NCBI GenBank assembly: GCA_033809415.1
Contig: JAPXLT010000117.1
Span: forward strand, 1-13,314
Origin: JAQVUB01 sp033809415
GTDB lineage: Bacteria > Verrucomicrobiota > Lentisphaeria > Oligosphaerales > Oligosphaeraceae
Direction of reading: 5' to 3'
Length of the DNA: 13,314 nt
The position numbers and the translations under genes are program-made. Shown here one piece after another: positions 5,879 to 12,474 of this stretch (its first letter is position 1; every line of letters begins with the position of its first letter). Below the pieces are notes generated by a model. The model did no database searches. It had not been told where the DNA came from and saw nothing but the letters and a program-made list of their open reading frames with translations.

Positions 5879-8125
5879 TCAGTTTTCCCCGAGCATCTCG
5901 AGGAATTGCTTTTCGTCTATTACGGCGACTCCCAGTTCGGTGGCCTTTTCCGTTTTCCGGGCACCGGTATTTTCGCCGGCAACTAGCCAAGTCGTATTTT
6001 TGCTGACGGAGGAGGCGACATTGCCGCCTAGGGCACGGATTTTGGCGGCGGCGGTCTCGCGGTCCATGCTGGCCAAGGTACCGGTCAGCACAAAGGTTTT
6101 TCCGCTGAGAGTAGCGGTGGTTTCAGTCGTTGCCGCTGCTGTTTCGCCGCCCTGCGGATCGATTTCGAGTTCAGCGAGTTTTTTCAGCCAGCCCTGCCCA
6201 ATCTCGCCGGCAAAGAAATCCAGGACGGCCTGTGCGGTTTTTGGACCGATTACCGTAGTGACATAATATGCGGCACCATCCTTGCGGCTGCCAGGCTTGA
6301 GCAAGCCCAGGGATACCAGCTCTTCCGGAGAAGTAACCGCCACTTCTTCCTTCTTCCAGGAAAATAATTCCCCGAACGCGGAATCTGCGGGAGCCTGGCT
6401 GGCCGCCGATGCAGGCAGCCCATTTTCCTGAGCGGTCATCACCGATACAATCCCCTTGAGCTTCGGGGAATTGGCCACTTCAGCGAGATCGCGGTGGGTG
6501 CGCCCGATTTGGTAGGCAGTCGCCGAACCGACCTCCGGAATCCCCATTGCCTGCAACCAGCTGGCGAGCGGCATGGTGCGGGCGCGTTCTAAAGCCGCCA
6601 GCAGCTTGGCGCCATTTTTGGCGCCGAACATGCGGGGTTCGTCTTCAGTGCCCAGATTAAGCACTGCCAGTTGCTCGAGCGTCAATGAAAAGAGATCGAG
6701 GGGTTCCCGCACCAGCCCATTTTCCAGCAGCGCTTCCGCGACAACGCTTCCTAGTGAAGATATATCCAATGCGTTACGCGCAGCAAAATATTCGATACGG
6801 CGCATGCTTTGCGCAGGACATTGCAGATTCGGGCAGCGCCAAGCGACAAATTGCGGATCGCGGACGATTTCACCCCCGCAGGAAGGACAACGGTTTCCCA
6901 GATGCGAAACGAAATCGAAGGGTTCGCTATCAGCGGGGCGTTTCTCCTTGCGCACGGAGACTACTGCCGGAATCACTTCACCGGCCTTCTCGATTAGAAC
7001 CGTATCCCCGATACGGATGTCCTTGCGGGTGATTTCATCCTGATTGTGCAAGGTTGCGCGGCTGATTGTCGATCCGGCCAGAAAGACCGGTTCCAGTTCC
7101 GCGACCGGGGTCAGTACGCCGGTTCGTCCAACCTGAACGGTGATCTCTTTCAGCAGGGTTTCAGCGCGTTCGGGTTCATATTTATAGGCTTTGGCCCAGC
7201 TGGGAGCACGGGCTGTCTGGCCGAGAAGTTCACGTTGCGCGAAGGAATCGACTTTGATCACTGCCCCGTCAATATCATAGGAAAAGCGGTTTTTATTTTG
7301 CTGCAATTCCTGAAGAGCCGCAGTGATGCCGTCAAAGTCGCTGGCGGTGCGCAGCCAGTCCTGGGTTCGCAAGCCTGCCTGGCGGAGAAACTGCAAGAGT
7401 TCCTGTTGCGTGTGCAGCTCGATGCCCTCGATTTCGCCCTGTGCGTAGAAGATCACCTCGAGGGGTCTCCGTGCGACTATTCGTGCATCAAGCAGTTTGA
7501 GGGTGCCGGCAGTGGCATTCCGGGCATTGGCAAACGGTTCTTCGCCGGCAGCGGTTCGTTGTTCATTCAGGCGGGTAAAACCTTGCCGACTCATAAACAC
7601 TTCCCCGCGAACTTCGAGCACCTCCGGCGGATTCTCCGTCATCAAGCGTAGTGGAAGCGAGGCAATCGTCTTCAGATTTGCGCTGACATCGTCTCCTTCC
7701 TTGCCATTGCCACGGGTCAAAGCCTGCACAAAGACCCCGTCTTCATAGCGTACGGAGATACTGACGCCGTCAATCTTCGGCTCGATTGTATACAGAACCG
7801 GTGCCCCGCGTAATGTCTTGATAACCGATTCATGGAAGCGCAGCAGGTCGGCATGGTTGTAGGTATTATCGAGGCTGAGCATCGGAATACGGTGGGGGCG
7901 GGTGACGAAACCGCTCAGGGGGGTGCCGCTGATCCGCTGTGTCGGCGAATCCGGCGTGATTAGCTCGGGGTGCTGCTGTTCCAGCTCCCTTAATTCAGCA
8001 TACAGTGCATCGTATTCGCGGTCGGTGATTTCCGGACGCGCTTCCTGATAATACAGGTGATCATGATGCCGGATGGCCTGGCGCAGCTGCATCAGACGTT
8101 CACGAATTTCGTCCATAGTCATCAT
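5879..8125 (-). CDS. ligA: NAD-dependent DNA ligase LigA
   Basis: Seals nicks in replication and repair using NAD+. At 748 residues it is longer than the usual 660-700. Visible parts: the Ia NMN-binding domain (about 1-65, HDHLYYQEARPEITDREYD); the adenylation domain with catalytic K117 in EPKIDG (115-120), EVRGEVFM (171-178) and YDIDGAVIKVD (283-293); the OB fold (TGVLTPVAELEPV, 335-347); a four-cysteine zinc site (C413, C416, C431, C436); helix-hairpin-helix repeats (about 455-545); and a C-terminal BRCT domain (672-748, FVLTGTLASMDRETA). Residues 551-672 hold an unusual extension, partly alanine/threonine-rich. ATG 8125 is chosen over M4; GGGG lies about 10 nt upstream, a modest site. Its upstream region is entirely a repeat (8137-8333), so its promoter is not obvious. 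Confidence 0.98.
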   Translation of the reverse strand: MMTMDEIRERLMQLRQAIRHHDHLYYQEARPEITDREYDALYAELRELEQQHPELITPDSPTQRISGTPLSGFVTRPHRIPMLSLDNTYNHADLLRFHESVIKTLRGAPVLYTIEPKIDGVSISVRYEDGVFVQALTRGNGKEGDDVSANLKTIASLPLRLMTENPPEVLEVRGEVFMSRQGFTRLNEQRTAAGEEPFANARNATAGTLKLLDARIVARRPLEVIFYAQGEIEGIELHTQQELLQFLRQAGLRTQDWLRTASDFDGITAALQELQQNKNRFSYDIDGAVIKVDSFAQRELLGQTARAPSWAKAYKYEPERAETLLKEITVQVGRTGVLTPVAELEPVFLAGSTISRATLHNQDEITRKDIRIGDTVLIEKAGEVIPAVVSVRKEKRPADSEPFDFVSHLGNRCPSCGGEIVRDPQFVAWRCPNLQCPAQSMRRIEYFAARNALDISSLGSVVAEALLENGLVREPLDLFSLTLEQLAVLNLGTEDEPRMFGAKNGAKLLAALERARTMPLASWLQAMGIPEVGSATAYQIGRTHRDLAEVANSPKLKGIVSVMTAQENGLPASAASQAPADSAFGELFSWKKEEVAVTSPEELVSLGLLKPGSRKDGAAYYVTTVIGPKTAQAVLDFFAGEIGQGWLKKLAELEIDPQGGETAAATTETTATLSGKTFVLTGTLASMDRETAAAKIRALGGNVASSVSKNTTWLVAGENTGARKTEKATELGVAVIDEKQFLEMLGEN

Positions 8126-8136
8126 ACATAGACCCC

Positions 8137-8333
8137 ATCCAAAAAGGATTTTTTAACCACGAACCACACGAAAAGGCACGAAAATTTTTTATAGGCTTGT
8201 TGCTCAGACGGATGGGATTGCTTTGGCGAAGCAGCAACCCTACAAAATTTTCCGTGCTTTCCGTGCTTTCCGTGGACAAAAAAAGATTCTGATTGCCGAT
8301 CAATGGAAAAATCAACTGCTTTTTTTAGGTTAA
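8137..8333. repeat. Family A foldback element (copy 6) between gspH and ligA
   Basis: Two family A halves face each other. The left arm, about 8157-8204 (CCACGAACCACACGAAAAGG onward to GGCTTGTTGCT), pairs imperfectly with the right arm, about 8229-8275 (GCAGCAACCCTACAAAATTT onward to CTTTCCGTGG), around a loop holding GACGGATGGGATTG. The right arm plus tail (8229-8333) is a near copy of 75-180. In RNA or single-stranded DNA this would form a stem of nearly 50 nt. It fills the gap between the gspH stop and the ligA start. Confidence 0.85.
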
Positions 8334-8337
8334 CGGG

Positions 8338-8856
8338 CTATTCTTGTTCCACGATATCCGGACGCCCGGTAATATTATCCACACGTAACAGGAATTTCCG
8401 GTTTTTAATGGTGAACTCGAGGTTCGGTCCGCCTGCCTGACCGTCCGGAAAGAAGGAAAAGACGATTTGCCCTTCGGAATCATAGGCTTGATCGCTTAAT
8501 TGCCATTCGAGTTCTTTGGAAAGCTCATAGCGCTCGGTGACAGCCAGAAAAGAGGAGGTTTGACCCTCTCGAGGTGCTTCCGGCAGAGGCGGACGCCATT
8601 CCCGGCTGAGGGAATCTGGATGCTGGGAGACGGTCATCGTCGAGTTGTCAGCATCCAGGGTCAGACGGAAAGCACGTCCGCTGGCACGGGCACGGGCGGC
8701 GGTATCGGAAAAGGCCTGCCGGATGCCGGTCAGGGCATTTTCCACGACGATACGCTTCGGTGCTGCGGAAATACGCGGCAGAATGATGGCAAAAAGCATG
8801 CCGGCCACCAGAATGACCACGAGTATTTCAAGCATGGTAAAAGCGCGTTTTAACAA
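8338..8856 (-). CDS. gspH: GspH/FimT-like minor pseudopilin
   Basis: A 172-residue type IV pilin-like protein, expected to sit at or near the tip of a type II secretion pseudopilus. It has a class III prepilin leader: MLKRA then FTMLEILVVILVAGMLFAII (6-25), with Ala before the cleavage site and Glu at mature position 5. The soluble part ends with FSFFPDGQAGGPNLEFTI (133-150) and DNITGRPDIV (160-169), the beta-strand pattern of GspH/FimT C-termini. The only start upstream of the leader is TTG at 8856-8854. It lies inside a family A repeat, lacks a ribosome site, and has an in-frame stop at 8889-8887. The alternative is ATG at 8835, which would destroy the leader. The 5' end may therefore have been replaced by the repeat. 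Confidence 0.82.
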   Translation of the reverse strand: MLKRAFTMLEILVVILVAGMLFAIILPRISAAPKRIVVENALTGIRQAFSDTAARARASGRAFRLTLDADNSTMTVSQHPDSLSREWRPPLPEAPREGQTSSFLAVTERYELSKELEWQLSDQAYDSEGQIVFSFFPDGQAGGPNLEFTIKNRKFLLRVDNITGRPDIVEQE

Positions 8857-8897
8857 AATTTTCGTGTCTTTTCGTGCTTTTCGTTGTTAATAAATCT
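8851..8897 (+). repeat. Family A half-element (copy 7), whole gspG-gspH spacer
   Basis: TAACAAAATTTTCGTGTC, TTTTCGTGC, TTTTCGTTGTTAATAAATC. It lacks the CCATCCGTC / CAACCCTA tail and so is half of copy 5, to which it is nearly identical over about 43 nt. It spans the gap from the gspG stop to the gspH start, and the TTG start of gspH is formed by its AATTTTGTTA edge. Confidence 0.85.
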
Positions 8898-9331
8898 CAA
8901 TTCCAGCAGGACAGGTCGGCATTGTTTCCGGTGCCTCCGGCGGCCTTGTCAGCTCCCAGGCTGATGATATCAAAGGGCTGTCCATCTCCCGGACAGTTAT
9001 ACTGAAAATCATTGTCCCAGTAGTCCTTGGGCAGATTTTTGCTATCCAGATATGGCCCGTCCCACTTGTCATTTCCAGGATTGACCAGCAAGTCCTCCAG
9101 GCGGTTGGGGTACGAGGACATGTCAAAATAATACTGCTGGACAGCATTTTTCAGATTGACCAGCTGCGCTTTCGTATTCTTGACTTTGGCCTTGTCCAGA
9201 TTGCCAATGATATTCGGCCCGACCAGAGCAGCCAGCATGCCGATGATCACCACCACAATCATGATTTCAATCAAAGTAAACTGCCGACGGACAGCCCGGT
9301 TGTAAAACAAAACTTTCTTTTTCTTCATCAT
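8897..9331 (-). CDS. gspG: GspG major pseudopilin of type II secretion
   Basis: The main subunit of the pseudopilus that pushes folded proteins through the outer-membrane secretin. Leader of 17 residues (MMKKKKVLFYNRAVRRQ), then mature FTLIEIMIVVVIIGMLAALV with E at +5. The -1 residue is Gln instead of Gly/Ala. The rest is classic GspG: LVNLKNAVQQYYFDMSSYP (57-75), DKWDGPYLDSKNLPKDYWDN (88-107), PGDGQPFDIISLGADKAAGG (114-133) and NNADLSCW (136-143), including the acidic loop that binds calcium in the family. Length 144 fits. The frame opens at GTG 9358, but that codon lies in a family B repeat. AAGGAG six nt before ATG 9331 decides the start; ATG 9328 is nearly as good. Confidence 0.94.
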   Translation of the reverse strand: MMKKKKVLFYNRAVRRQFTLIEIMIVVVIIGMLAALVGPNIIGNLDKAKVKNTKAQLVNLKNAVQQYYFDMSSYPNRLEDLLVNPGNDKWDGPYLDSKNLPKDYWDNDFQYNCPGDGQPFDIISLGADKAAGGTGNNADLSCWN

Positions 9332-9357
9332 CTCCATCTCCTTTATCGAATGTATCA

Positions 9358-9420
9358 CGCAACCGGGACGGTCGCGCTACTCTTTAAACCTGCACCCTGC
9401 ACCCTGCACCCTGCACCCTT
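9358..9420 (+). repeat. Family B hairpin copy 2 with CCTGCAC tandem array
   Basis: CGCAACC-GGGAC-GGTCGCG (9358-9376) is the family B hairpin with one mismatch, followed by CTACTCTTTAAA and then four perfect CCTGCAC units (9389-9416) plus CCT. It fills the spacer between the gspF stop and gspG. The 7-bp array could expand or contract by slippage and would alter the untranslated spacing inside the operon. Confidence 0.85.
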
Positions 9421-10617
9421 TTATATCCCCGACTGCATATCCATCATGGCCATGAACATCAGCAGTACGATAAAGCCGACGCCCAGCCCCAGGCAGATGA
9501 TCACCAGTGGTTCGAAGAGACTGAGCATGCGTTTCACCAGCCGCCGCAAATCTGTTTCATAGCGGTCTGCGATCCGCTCGAGCATTACCTCGACCTCGCC
9601 CGTCTCTTCACCGACTGCAATCATGCGCAGCATGAATGAGGGAATAAAACGGCTTTTGCCGAGAGCAGCGGAAATGCGCTGACCCTGGCGAAGCTCGCCG
9701 GACAACTCATCGAGCGAACGCTGGATTTCATTGTTTTGCACGACGCGGTTGGCGATTGCAACGGTATTGAGCAGGTGGACGCCGCTGCGCATCAGAATGG
9801 CCATCGTGCGGCAAAGCCGTGCGAGGTTCGAGTAGCGTACCAGCTGACTAGCTAGAGGAACATGCAGAATCCAGCGGTCATAGGCTTTGCGCACTGCGCT
9901 GCCCTGCTGGCGCAACTGATGCAGCAGCAATACCAAACCAACTATCAGCAACAACAATACCCACCAGTAATTCTGCAGCAGACCGGATATGCCCAGCAGC
10001 AGCCGGGTAGCCGTCGAATCAATGCCGGCGCCAGTCATGGCAGTGGCAAACCGGGGAACGATCACAGCCAAGACAAAAATCAGCATGCAGACGCCGGACA
10101 CAGCAATGAAGGCCGGATAAATCGAGGCGGAAACGATAAATGATTTCAATTCCTGCGCTTCGCTGAGAAACTTGCGCAATTCCCCCATGACCTGCGGCAA
10201 GGCACCGGCCTCCTCACCGGCCTCGACTACACTTGCATAAAGCGGTGGAAAGATGTGGCTGCGTTCCCGGATCAGATCAGAGAATTTTCTTCCTTCATGC
10301 AGCCCCTGGCGCAATTCAGCGGCCGTTTTGGCAAGCGCTTTGTTTTGCTGGTCTTCACCAACGAAAGTCAGCGCCCGCTCGAGCGGAATATTCGCCTCGA
10401 GCAGCGGCACCAGCCTTTCCGTGAAATCGACGACATTCAGCTTTTCGCCAAACAGTTTGCCGCCTCGCCTGGCGGCGCTGCCCTGCCCAAGAAACTCGAG
10501 CGGCATCAGACCGCGGCGTTGAATGCGGCGGGTGGCATCCGCTTGGGACTCGCCCTCGATGAGCAATTCACTGATTTTCCCGTCGCTGTCGCTAACCTTG
10601 AATTTGAATAAAGCCAT
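9421..10617 (-). CDS. gspF: GspF/PilC-type inner-membrane platform protein
   Basis: A 398-residue polytopic membrane protein that couples the secretion ATPase to pseudopilus growth. It has an N-terminal MALFKFKVSDSDGK cap, then two T2SSF repeats (about 68-190 and 268-390). Each has the conserved glycine/acid segment: VVEAGEEAGALP (130-141) and MIAVGEETGEVEVML (332-346). Hydrophobic segments lie at about 167-189, 214-233 and 368-392, the three-helix pattern of the family. Start ATG 10617 gives the normal family length; only a weak AGG lies upstream. gspG follows after 89 nt occupied by a repeat. No GspE, GspD or GspL/M gene is in the window, so this is a partial cluster whose partners must be encoded elsewhere. 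Confidence 0.95.
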   Translation of the reverse strand: MALFKFKVSDSDGKISELLIEGESQADATRRIQRRGLMPLEFLGQGSAARRGGKLFGEKLNVVDFTERLVPLLEANIPLERALTFVGEDQQNKALAKTAAELRQGLHEGRKFSDLIRERSHIFPPLYASVVEAGEEAGALPQVMGELRKFLSEAQELKSFIVSASIYPAFIAVSGVCMLIFVLAVIVPRFATAMTGAGIDSTATRLLLGISGLLQNYWWVLLLLIVGLVLLLHQLRQQGSAVRKAYDRWILHVPLASQLVRYSNLARLCRTMAILMRSGVHLLNTVAIANRVVQNNEIQRSLDELSGELRQGQRISAALGKSRFIPSFMLRMIAVGEETGEVEVMLERIADRYETDLRRLVKRMLSLFEPLVIICLGLGVGFIVLLMFMAMMDMQSGI

Positions 10618-10629
10618 GCGTATTCAGAC

Positions 10630-10852
10630 CTGACCCATCATTTTATGTAATGCCTCTGTCTTCTGTAGTATAGGGGTTAGGGAAATGGGGGTGCGTAGTG
10701 CGTTGGGAACGGGTACAGGGACGCAGGTTTAAAGTGGCGCAACCGTCCCGCTTGCGATGCCCTGACTGCCGTAGGTGCGAGGAGATGTCTTTGTCCTGCC
10801 CACTTTGTCCACCACGCACCACGCACTACAGAAGGCTGACCCATCATTTTAT
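10630..10852. repeat. Small insert bounded by a 17-bp direct repeat
   Basis: CTGACCCATCATTTTAT occurs at 10630-10646 and again at 10836-10852, where it includes the stop codon of the DUF6941-like gene. Between them lie 189 nt containing an inverted pair CTTCTGTAGT (10660-10669) / ACTACAGAAG (10825-10834), GTGCGT-type runs at both ends and a family B hairpin. This reads like a small non-autonomous insertion with target duplication between the DUF6941-like gene and gspF. Removing one copy would leave the two genes about 20 nt apart. The asymmetry (13 nt against 1 nt between inverted and direct repeats) is not typical of a clean transposon. Confidence 0.6.
10727..10756 (-). repeat. Family B hairpin repeat, copy 3 (reverse orientation)
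   Basis: Read on the minus strand: CGCAAGC-GGGAC-GGTTGCG, then CCACTTTAAACCTGC. Like the other two copies it has exactly one mismatched arm pair, at a different position. The following minus-strand CCTGCGTCCCTG echoes the CCTGCAC array behind copy 2. It lies within the insert bounded by the 17-bp direct repeats. Confidence 0.75.
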
Positions 10853-11287
10853 TTCCCCGGGCGGCTCCTTAGCTTCGCCCGGTGCCGCAGGCTTCTGATG
10901 CTGCACTACCACCAGCGGGCGCATCATCAGAGGCACTTCGTCGACAATCACCTTGATCCAGTAGGTATCCGCCTGCGGAAAACGAATCGATTGCAACTGG
11001 AAAACCATATCAATGACCTGCTGAGGATGATCGAACTTGATCTTCCCCTTCACGGAAAATACCGGATTTTTCAGACTGGCGCTCGAACAGAGCACTTCAC
11101 AGGCATGCTCGCCCGTCCCGCCGGTCATCGATACAAAAAGTGACATGGATGGATGGATATAAGGCAGTTTCCGGACGTTGAGCTGACCAAACAACCCAAT
11201 CAGCGACTTTTTGCCGCTGCGGCGATCCTCAATCACCGTGTCGCAGGAAATCAGAGCCAGGCCGATCGGCATTTCCGACAAGGACAT
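10844..11287 (-). CDS. DUF6941-like small protein of unknown function
   Basis: A 147-residue protein without signal peptide or membrane segment. The N-terminal pattern (LALISCDTVIEDRRSGKKSLIGLFGQLNV, about residues 10-38 in two overlapping blocks) and later FPQADTYWIKVIVDEVPLMM resemble the short bacterial family annotated as DUF6941, whose function is unknown to me. The C-terminus is proline/glutamate/lysine-rich (PAAPGEAKEPPGEIK). ATG 11287 is preferred over GTG 11293 because AAGGAGG lies 5 nt upstream, one of the strongest ribosome sites here. It precedes gspF in the same direction and may have been its operon neighbour before the insert at 10630-10852 arrived. A secretion role is only a guess from position. 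Confidence 0.68.
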   Translation of the reverse strand: MSLSEMPIGLALISCDTVIEDRRSGKKSLIGLFGQLNVRKLPYIHPSMSLFVSMTGGTGEHACEVLCSSASLKNPVFSVKGKIKFDHPQQVIDMVFQLQSIRFPQADTYWIKVIVDEVPLMMRPLVVVQHQKPAAPGEAKEPPGEIK

Positions 11288-11321
11288 ACGCACCTCCTTC
11301 CCTTATGGTTCTTCCACAAAA

Positions 11322-11351
11322 ACGATACAATACGAACGTCATACCTGACAA
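11322..11351 (-). promoter_or_regulatory. Possible promoter of the DUF6941-like gene
   Basis: On the minus strand, TTGTCA (5 of 6 to the -35 consensus) is followed after 18 nt by TATCGT (4 of 6 to the -10 consensus). The start codon is 34 nt further on. The match is moderate and the spacer slightly long, so this is only a candidate for driving the DUF6941-like/gsp genes. Confidence 0.3.
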
Positions 11352-11390
11352 TATATTGCATTTTTCCAGTTCTTCACACCGAAAACGCCA

Positions 11391-11485
11391 ATTAACTTGA
11401 CGCGGATTGACCGCCCGCAAACCATTTTTCAACAACGAAAAGACACGAAAATTTTCGTGTAGTTTGTGGTTAAAAAATCCTTGAC
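11391..11485. repeat. Family A palindrome (copy 8) downstream of the dehydrogenase gene
   Basis: Starts with the CGCGGATTGACCGCCCGC module shared with 3085-3114. Then CAACAACGAAAAGACACG meets AAAATTTTCGTGTAGTTTG and GTGGTTAAAAAATCC head to head, so that ACACGAAAATTTTCGTGT (11443-11460) is a perfect 18-bp palindrome inside a longer imperfect one. It begins 8 nt past the dehydrogenase stop on the minus strand and could act as a transcript-end stem. It differs from an intrinsic terminator in lacking a GC-rich stem. Confidence 0.8.
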
Positions 11486-11492
11486 GTGGCGT

Positions 11493-12473
11493 TTATTTCA
11501 AGTTCAGGAGATTCAGGAGGTATTCCATTTTCACTTCATATTGCAGCGGTTCATTTTTCAGATAGCGGCGGCATTCATCCAGCATATAGTCTGCCATTCG
11601 ATGGCATTCATCGTTGACGGAGCCTGCCAGATGTGGGGAAAGGAAGACATTAGGCAGGGAATAAAGTGGGGATTCCGGTGCGGGCGGCTCGGGGAATGTC
11701 ACATCCAGCAATGCGCTCAGGTCTATTCGCCGTGCAAGCACTTCTGCCAGTTCCGGCTCGTTCACCTGGCGTCCGCGCCCGGTATTGATGAAGATGCCCT
11801 TTTTCGGCAAAAGTTCGAAGAGTTTCCGGTTCAGGATGCCGACCATATCATCCCGGTCAGGCAGGTGATTGCTTACTACCTGGCAGGTACGGAACATTTC
11901 CTCGAAATTTCCTTCTGTCCACTTGGCGGGATCAGTCGGGATGACCATTGTCTCGAGGCTAAAATTCTTCAGCAACCGTTGCACATGGGTAGAGATTGCC
12001 CCGTCGCCAATCAGGCCGATGCGGGCACCGTATGCGCCGCGTCCTTTTCCTGCATGATTGTATCCGTCCGCGCTGCGGTAGTTTCGTGTCAGGATAAAAT
12101 AGTTCTTCAGTCCCAGCAGGATCTGCGCCACCGTATATTCTGCCACCGGCAGGCCATTTGCCTGCCAGGCGCTGCTGACCAAGATGCCGTGCTGAAGCGG
12201 CTTCAGGCTGAAGTATTCTGTAGCGCCAGCCGCATAGAAAATCACCTTCAGTTTTTTCATGCGCTCGAGCTGCTCGTCTGTAAAGGGAATCATGCCCCAG
12301 GTGGAAAAGATCACCTCGACATCATCAAGAATCCCCGAATCCACGCTTTCCTGAGTCACAAACGGCTCTTTCAACTGGCAAAGCTCCCGGAGTTCTGCCA
12401 GCTGTTTTTCCCCATAGACCGTTCGAACCGATCCTATTTGGTTGCTCACCAGAGCCGCAATCGGTTTTCTCAT
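11493..12473 (-). CDS. D-isomer-specific 2-hydroxyacid dehydrogenase family protein
   Basis: An NAD(P)-dependent oxidoreductase interconverting 2-hydroxy and 2-keto acids; the substrate cannot be read from the sequence. At 326 residues it has the two-part Rossmann layout: GLPVAEYTVAQILLGLKNYF (107-126) at the hinge, dinucleotide motif GLIGDGAIS (153-161, where the third glycine is Ser), HLPDRDDMVGILNRKLFELL (203-222), and the catalytic triad R233 (NTGRG), E262 (DVTFPEPP) and H281 (LSPHLAGS). All three catalytic residues are present. It begins 1 nt after the stop of the ThuA-like gene (TGA-A-ATG), so translation is likely coupled and the two proteins probably act in one pathway, plausibly sugar-derived acid metabolism. 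Sugar-acid dehydrogenase is more likely than phosphoglycerate dehydrogenase, as there is no ACT domain. Confidence 0.9.
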   Translation of the reverse strand: MRKPIAALVSNQIGSVRTVYGEKQLAELRELCQLKEPFVTQESVDSGILDDVEVIFSTWGMIPFTDEQLERMKKLKVIFYAAGATEYFSLKPLQHGILVSSAWQANGLPVAEYTVAQILLGLKNYFILTRNYRSADGYNHAGKGRGAYGARIGLIGDGAISTHVQRLLKNFSLETMVIPTDPAKWTEGNFEEMFRTCQVVSNHLPDRDDMVGILNRKLFELLPKKGIFINTGRGRQVNEPELAEVLARRIDLSALLDVTFPEPPAPESPLYSLPNVFLSPHLAGSVNDECHRMADYMLDECRRYLKNEPLQYEVKMEYLLNLLNLK

Positions 12474-12474
12474 T

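Noticed and set aside
7046..7651. 201-codon plus-strand frame within ligA
   Set aside because: It is the antisense shadow of the conserved ligase coding sequence.
11443..11460. Intrinsic terminator for the dehydrogenase gene
   Set aside because: The palindrome is A/T-rich and belongs to the dispersed family A repeat; there is no GC-rich stem followed by a T-run.
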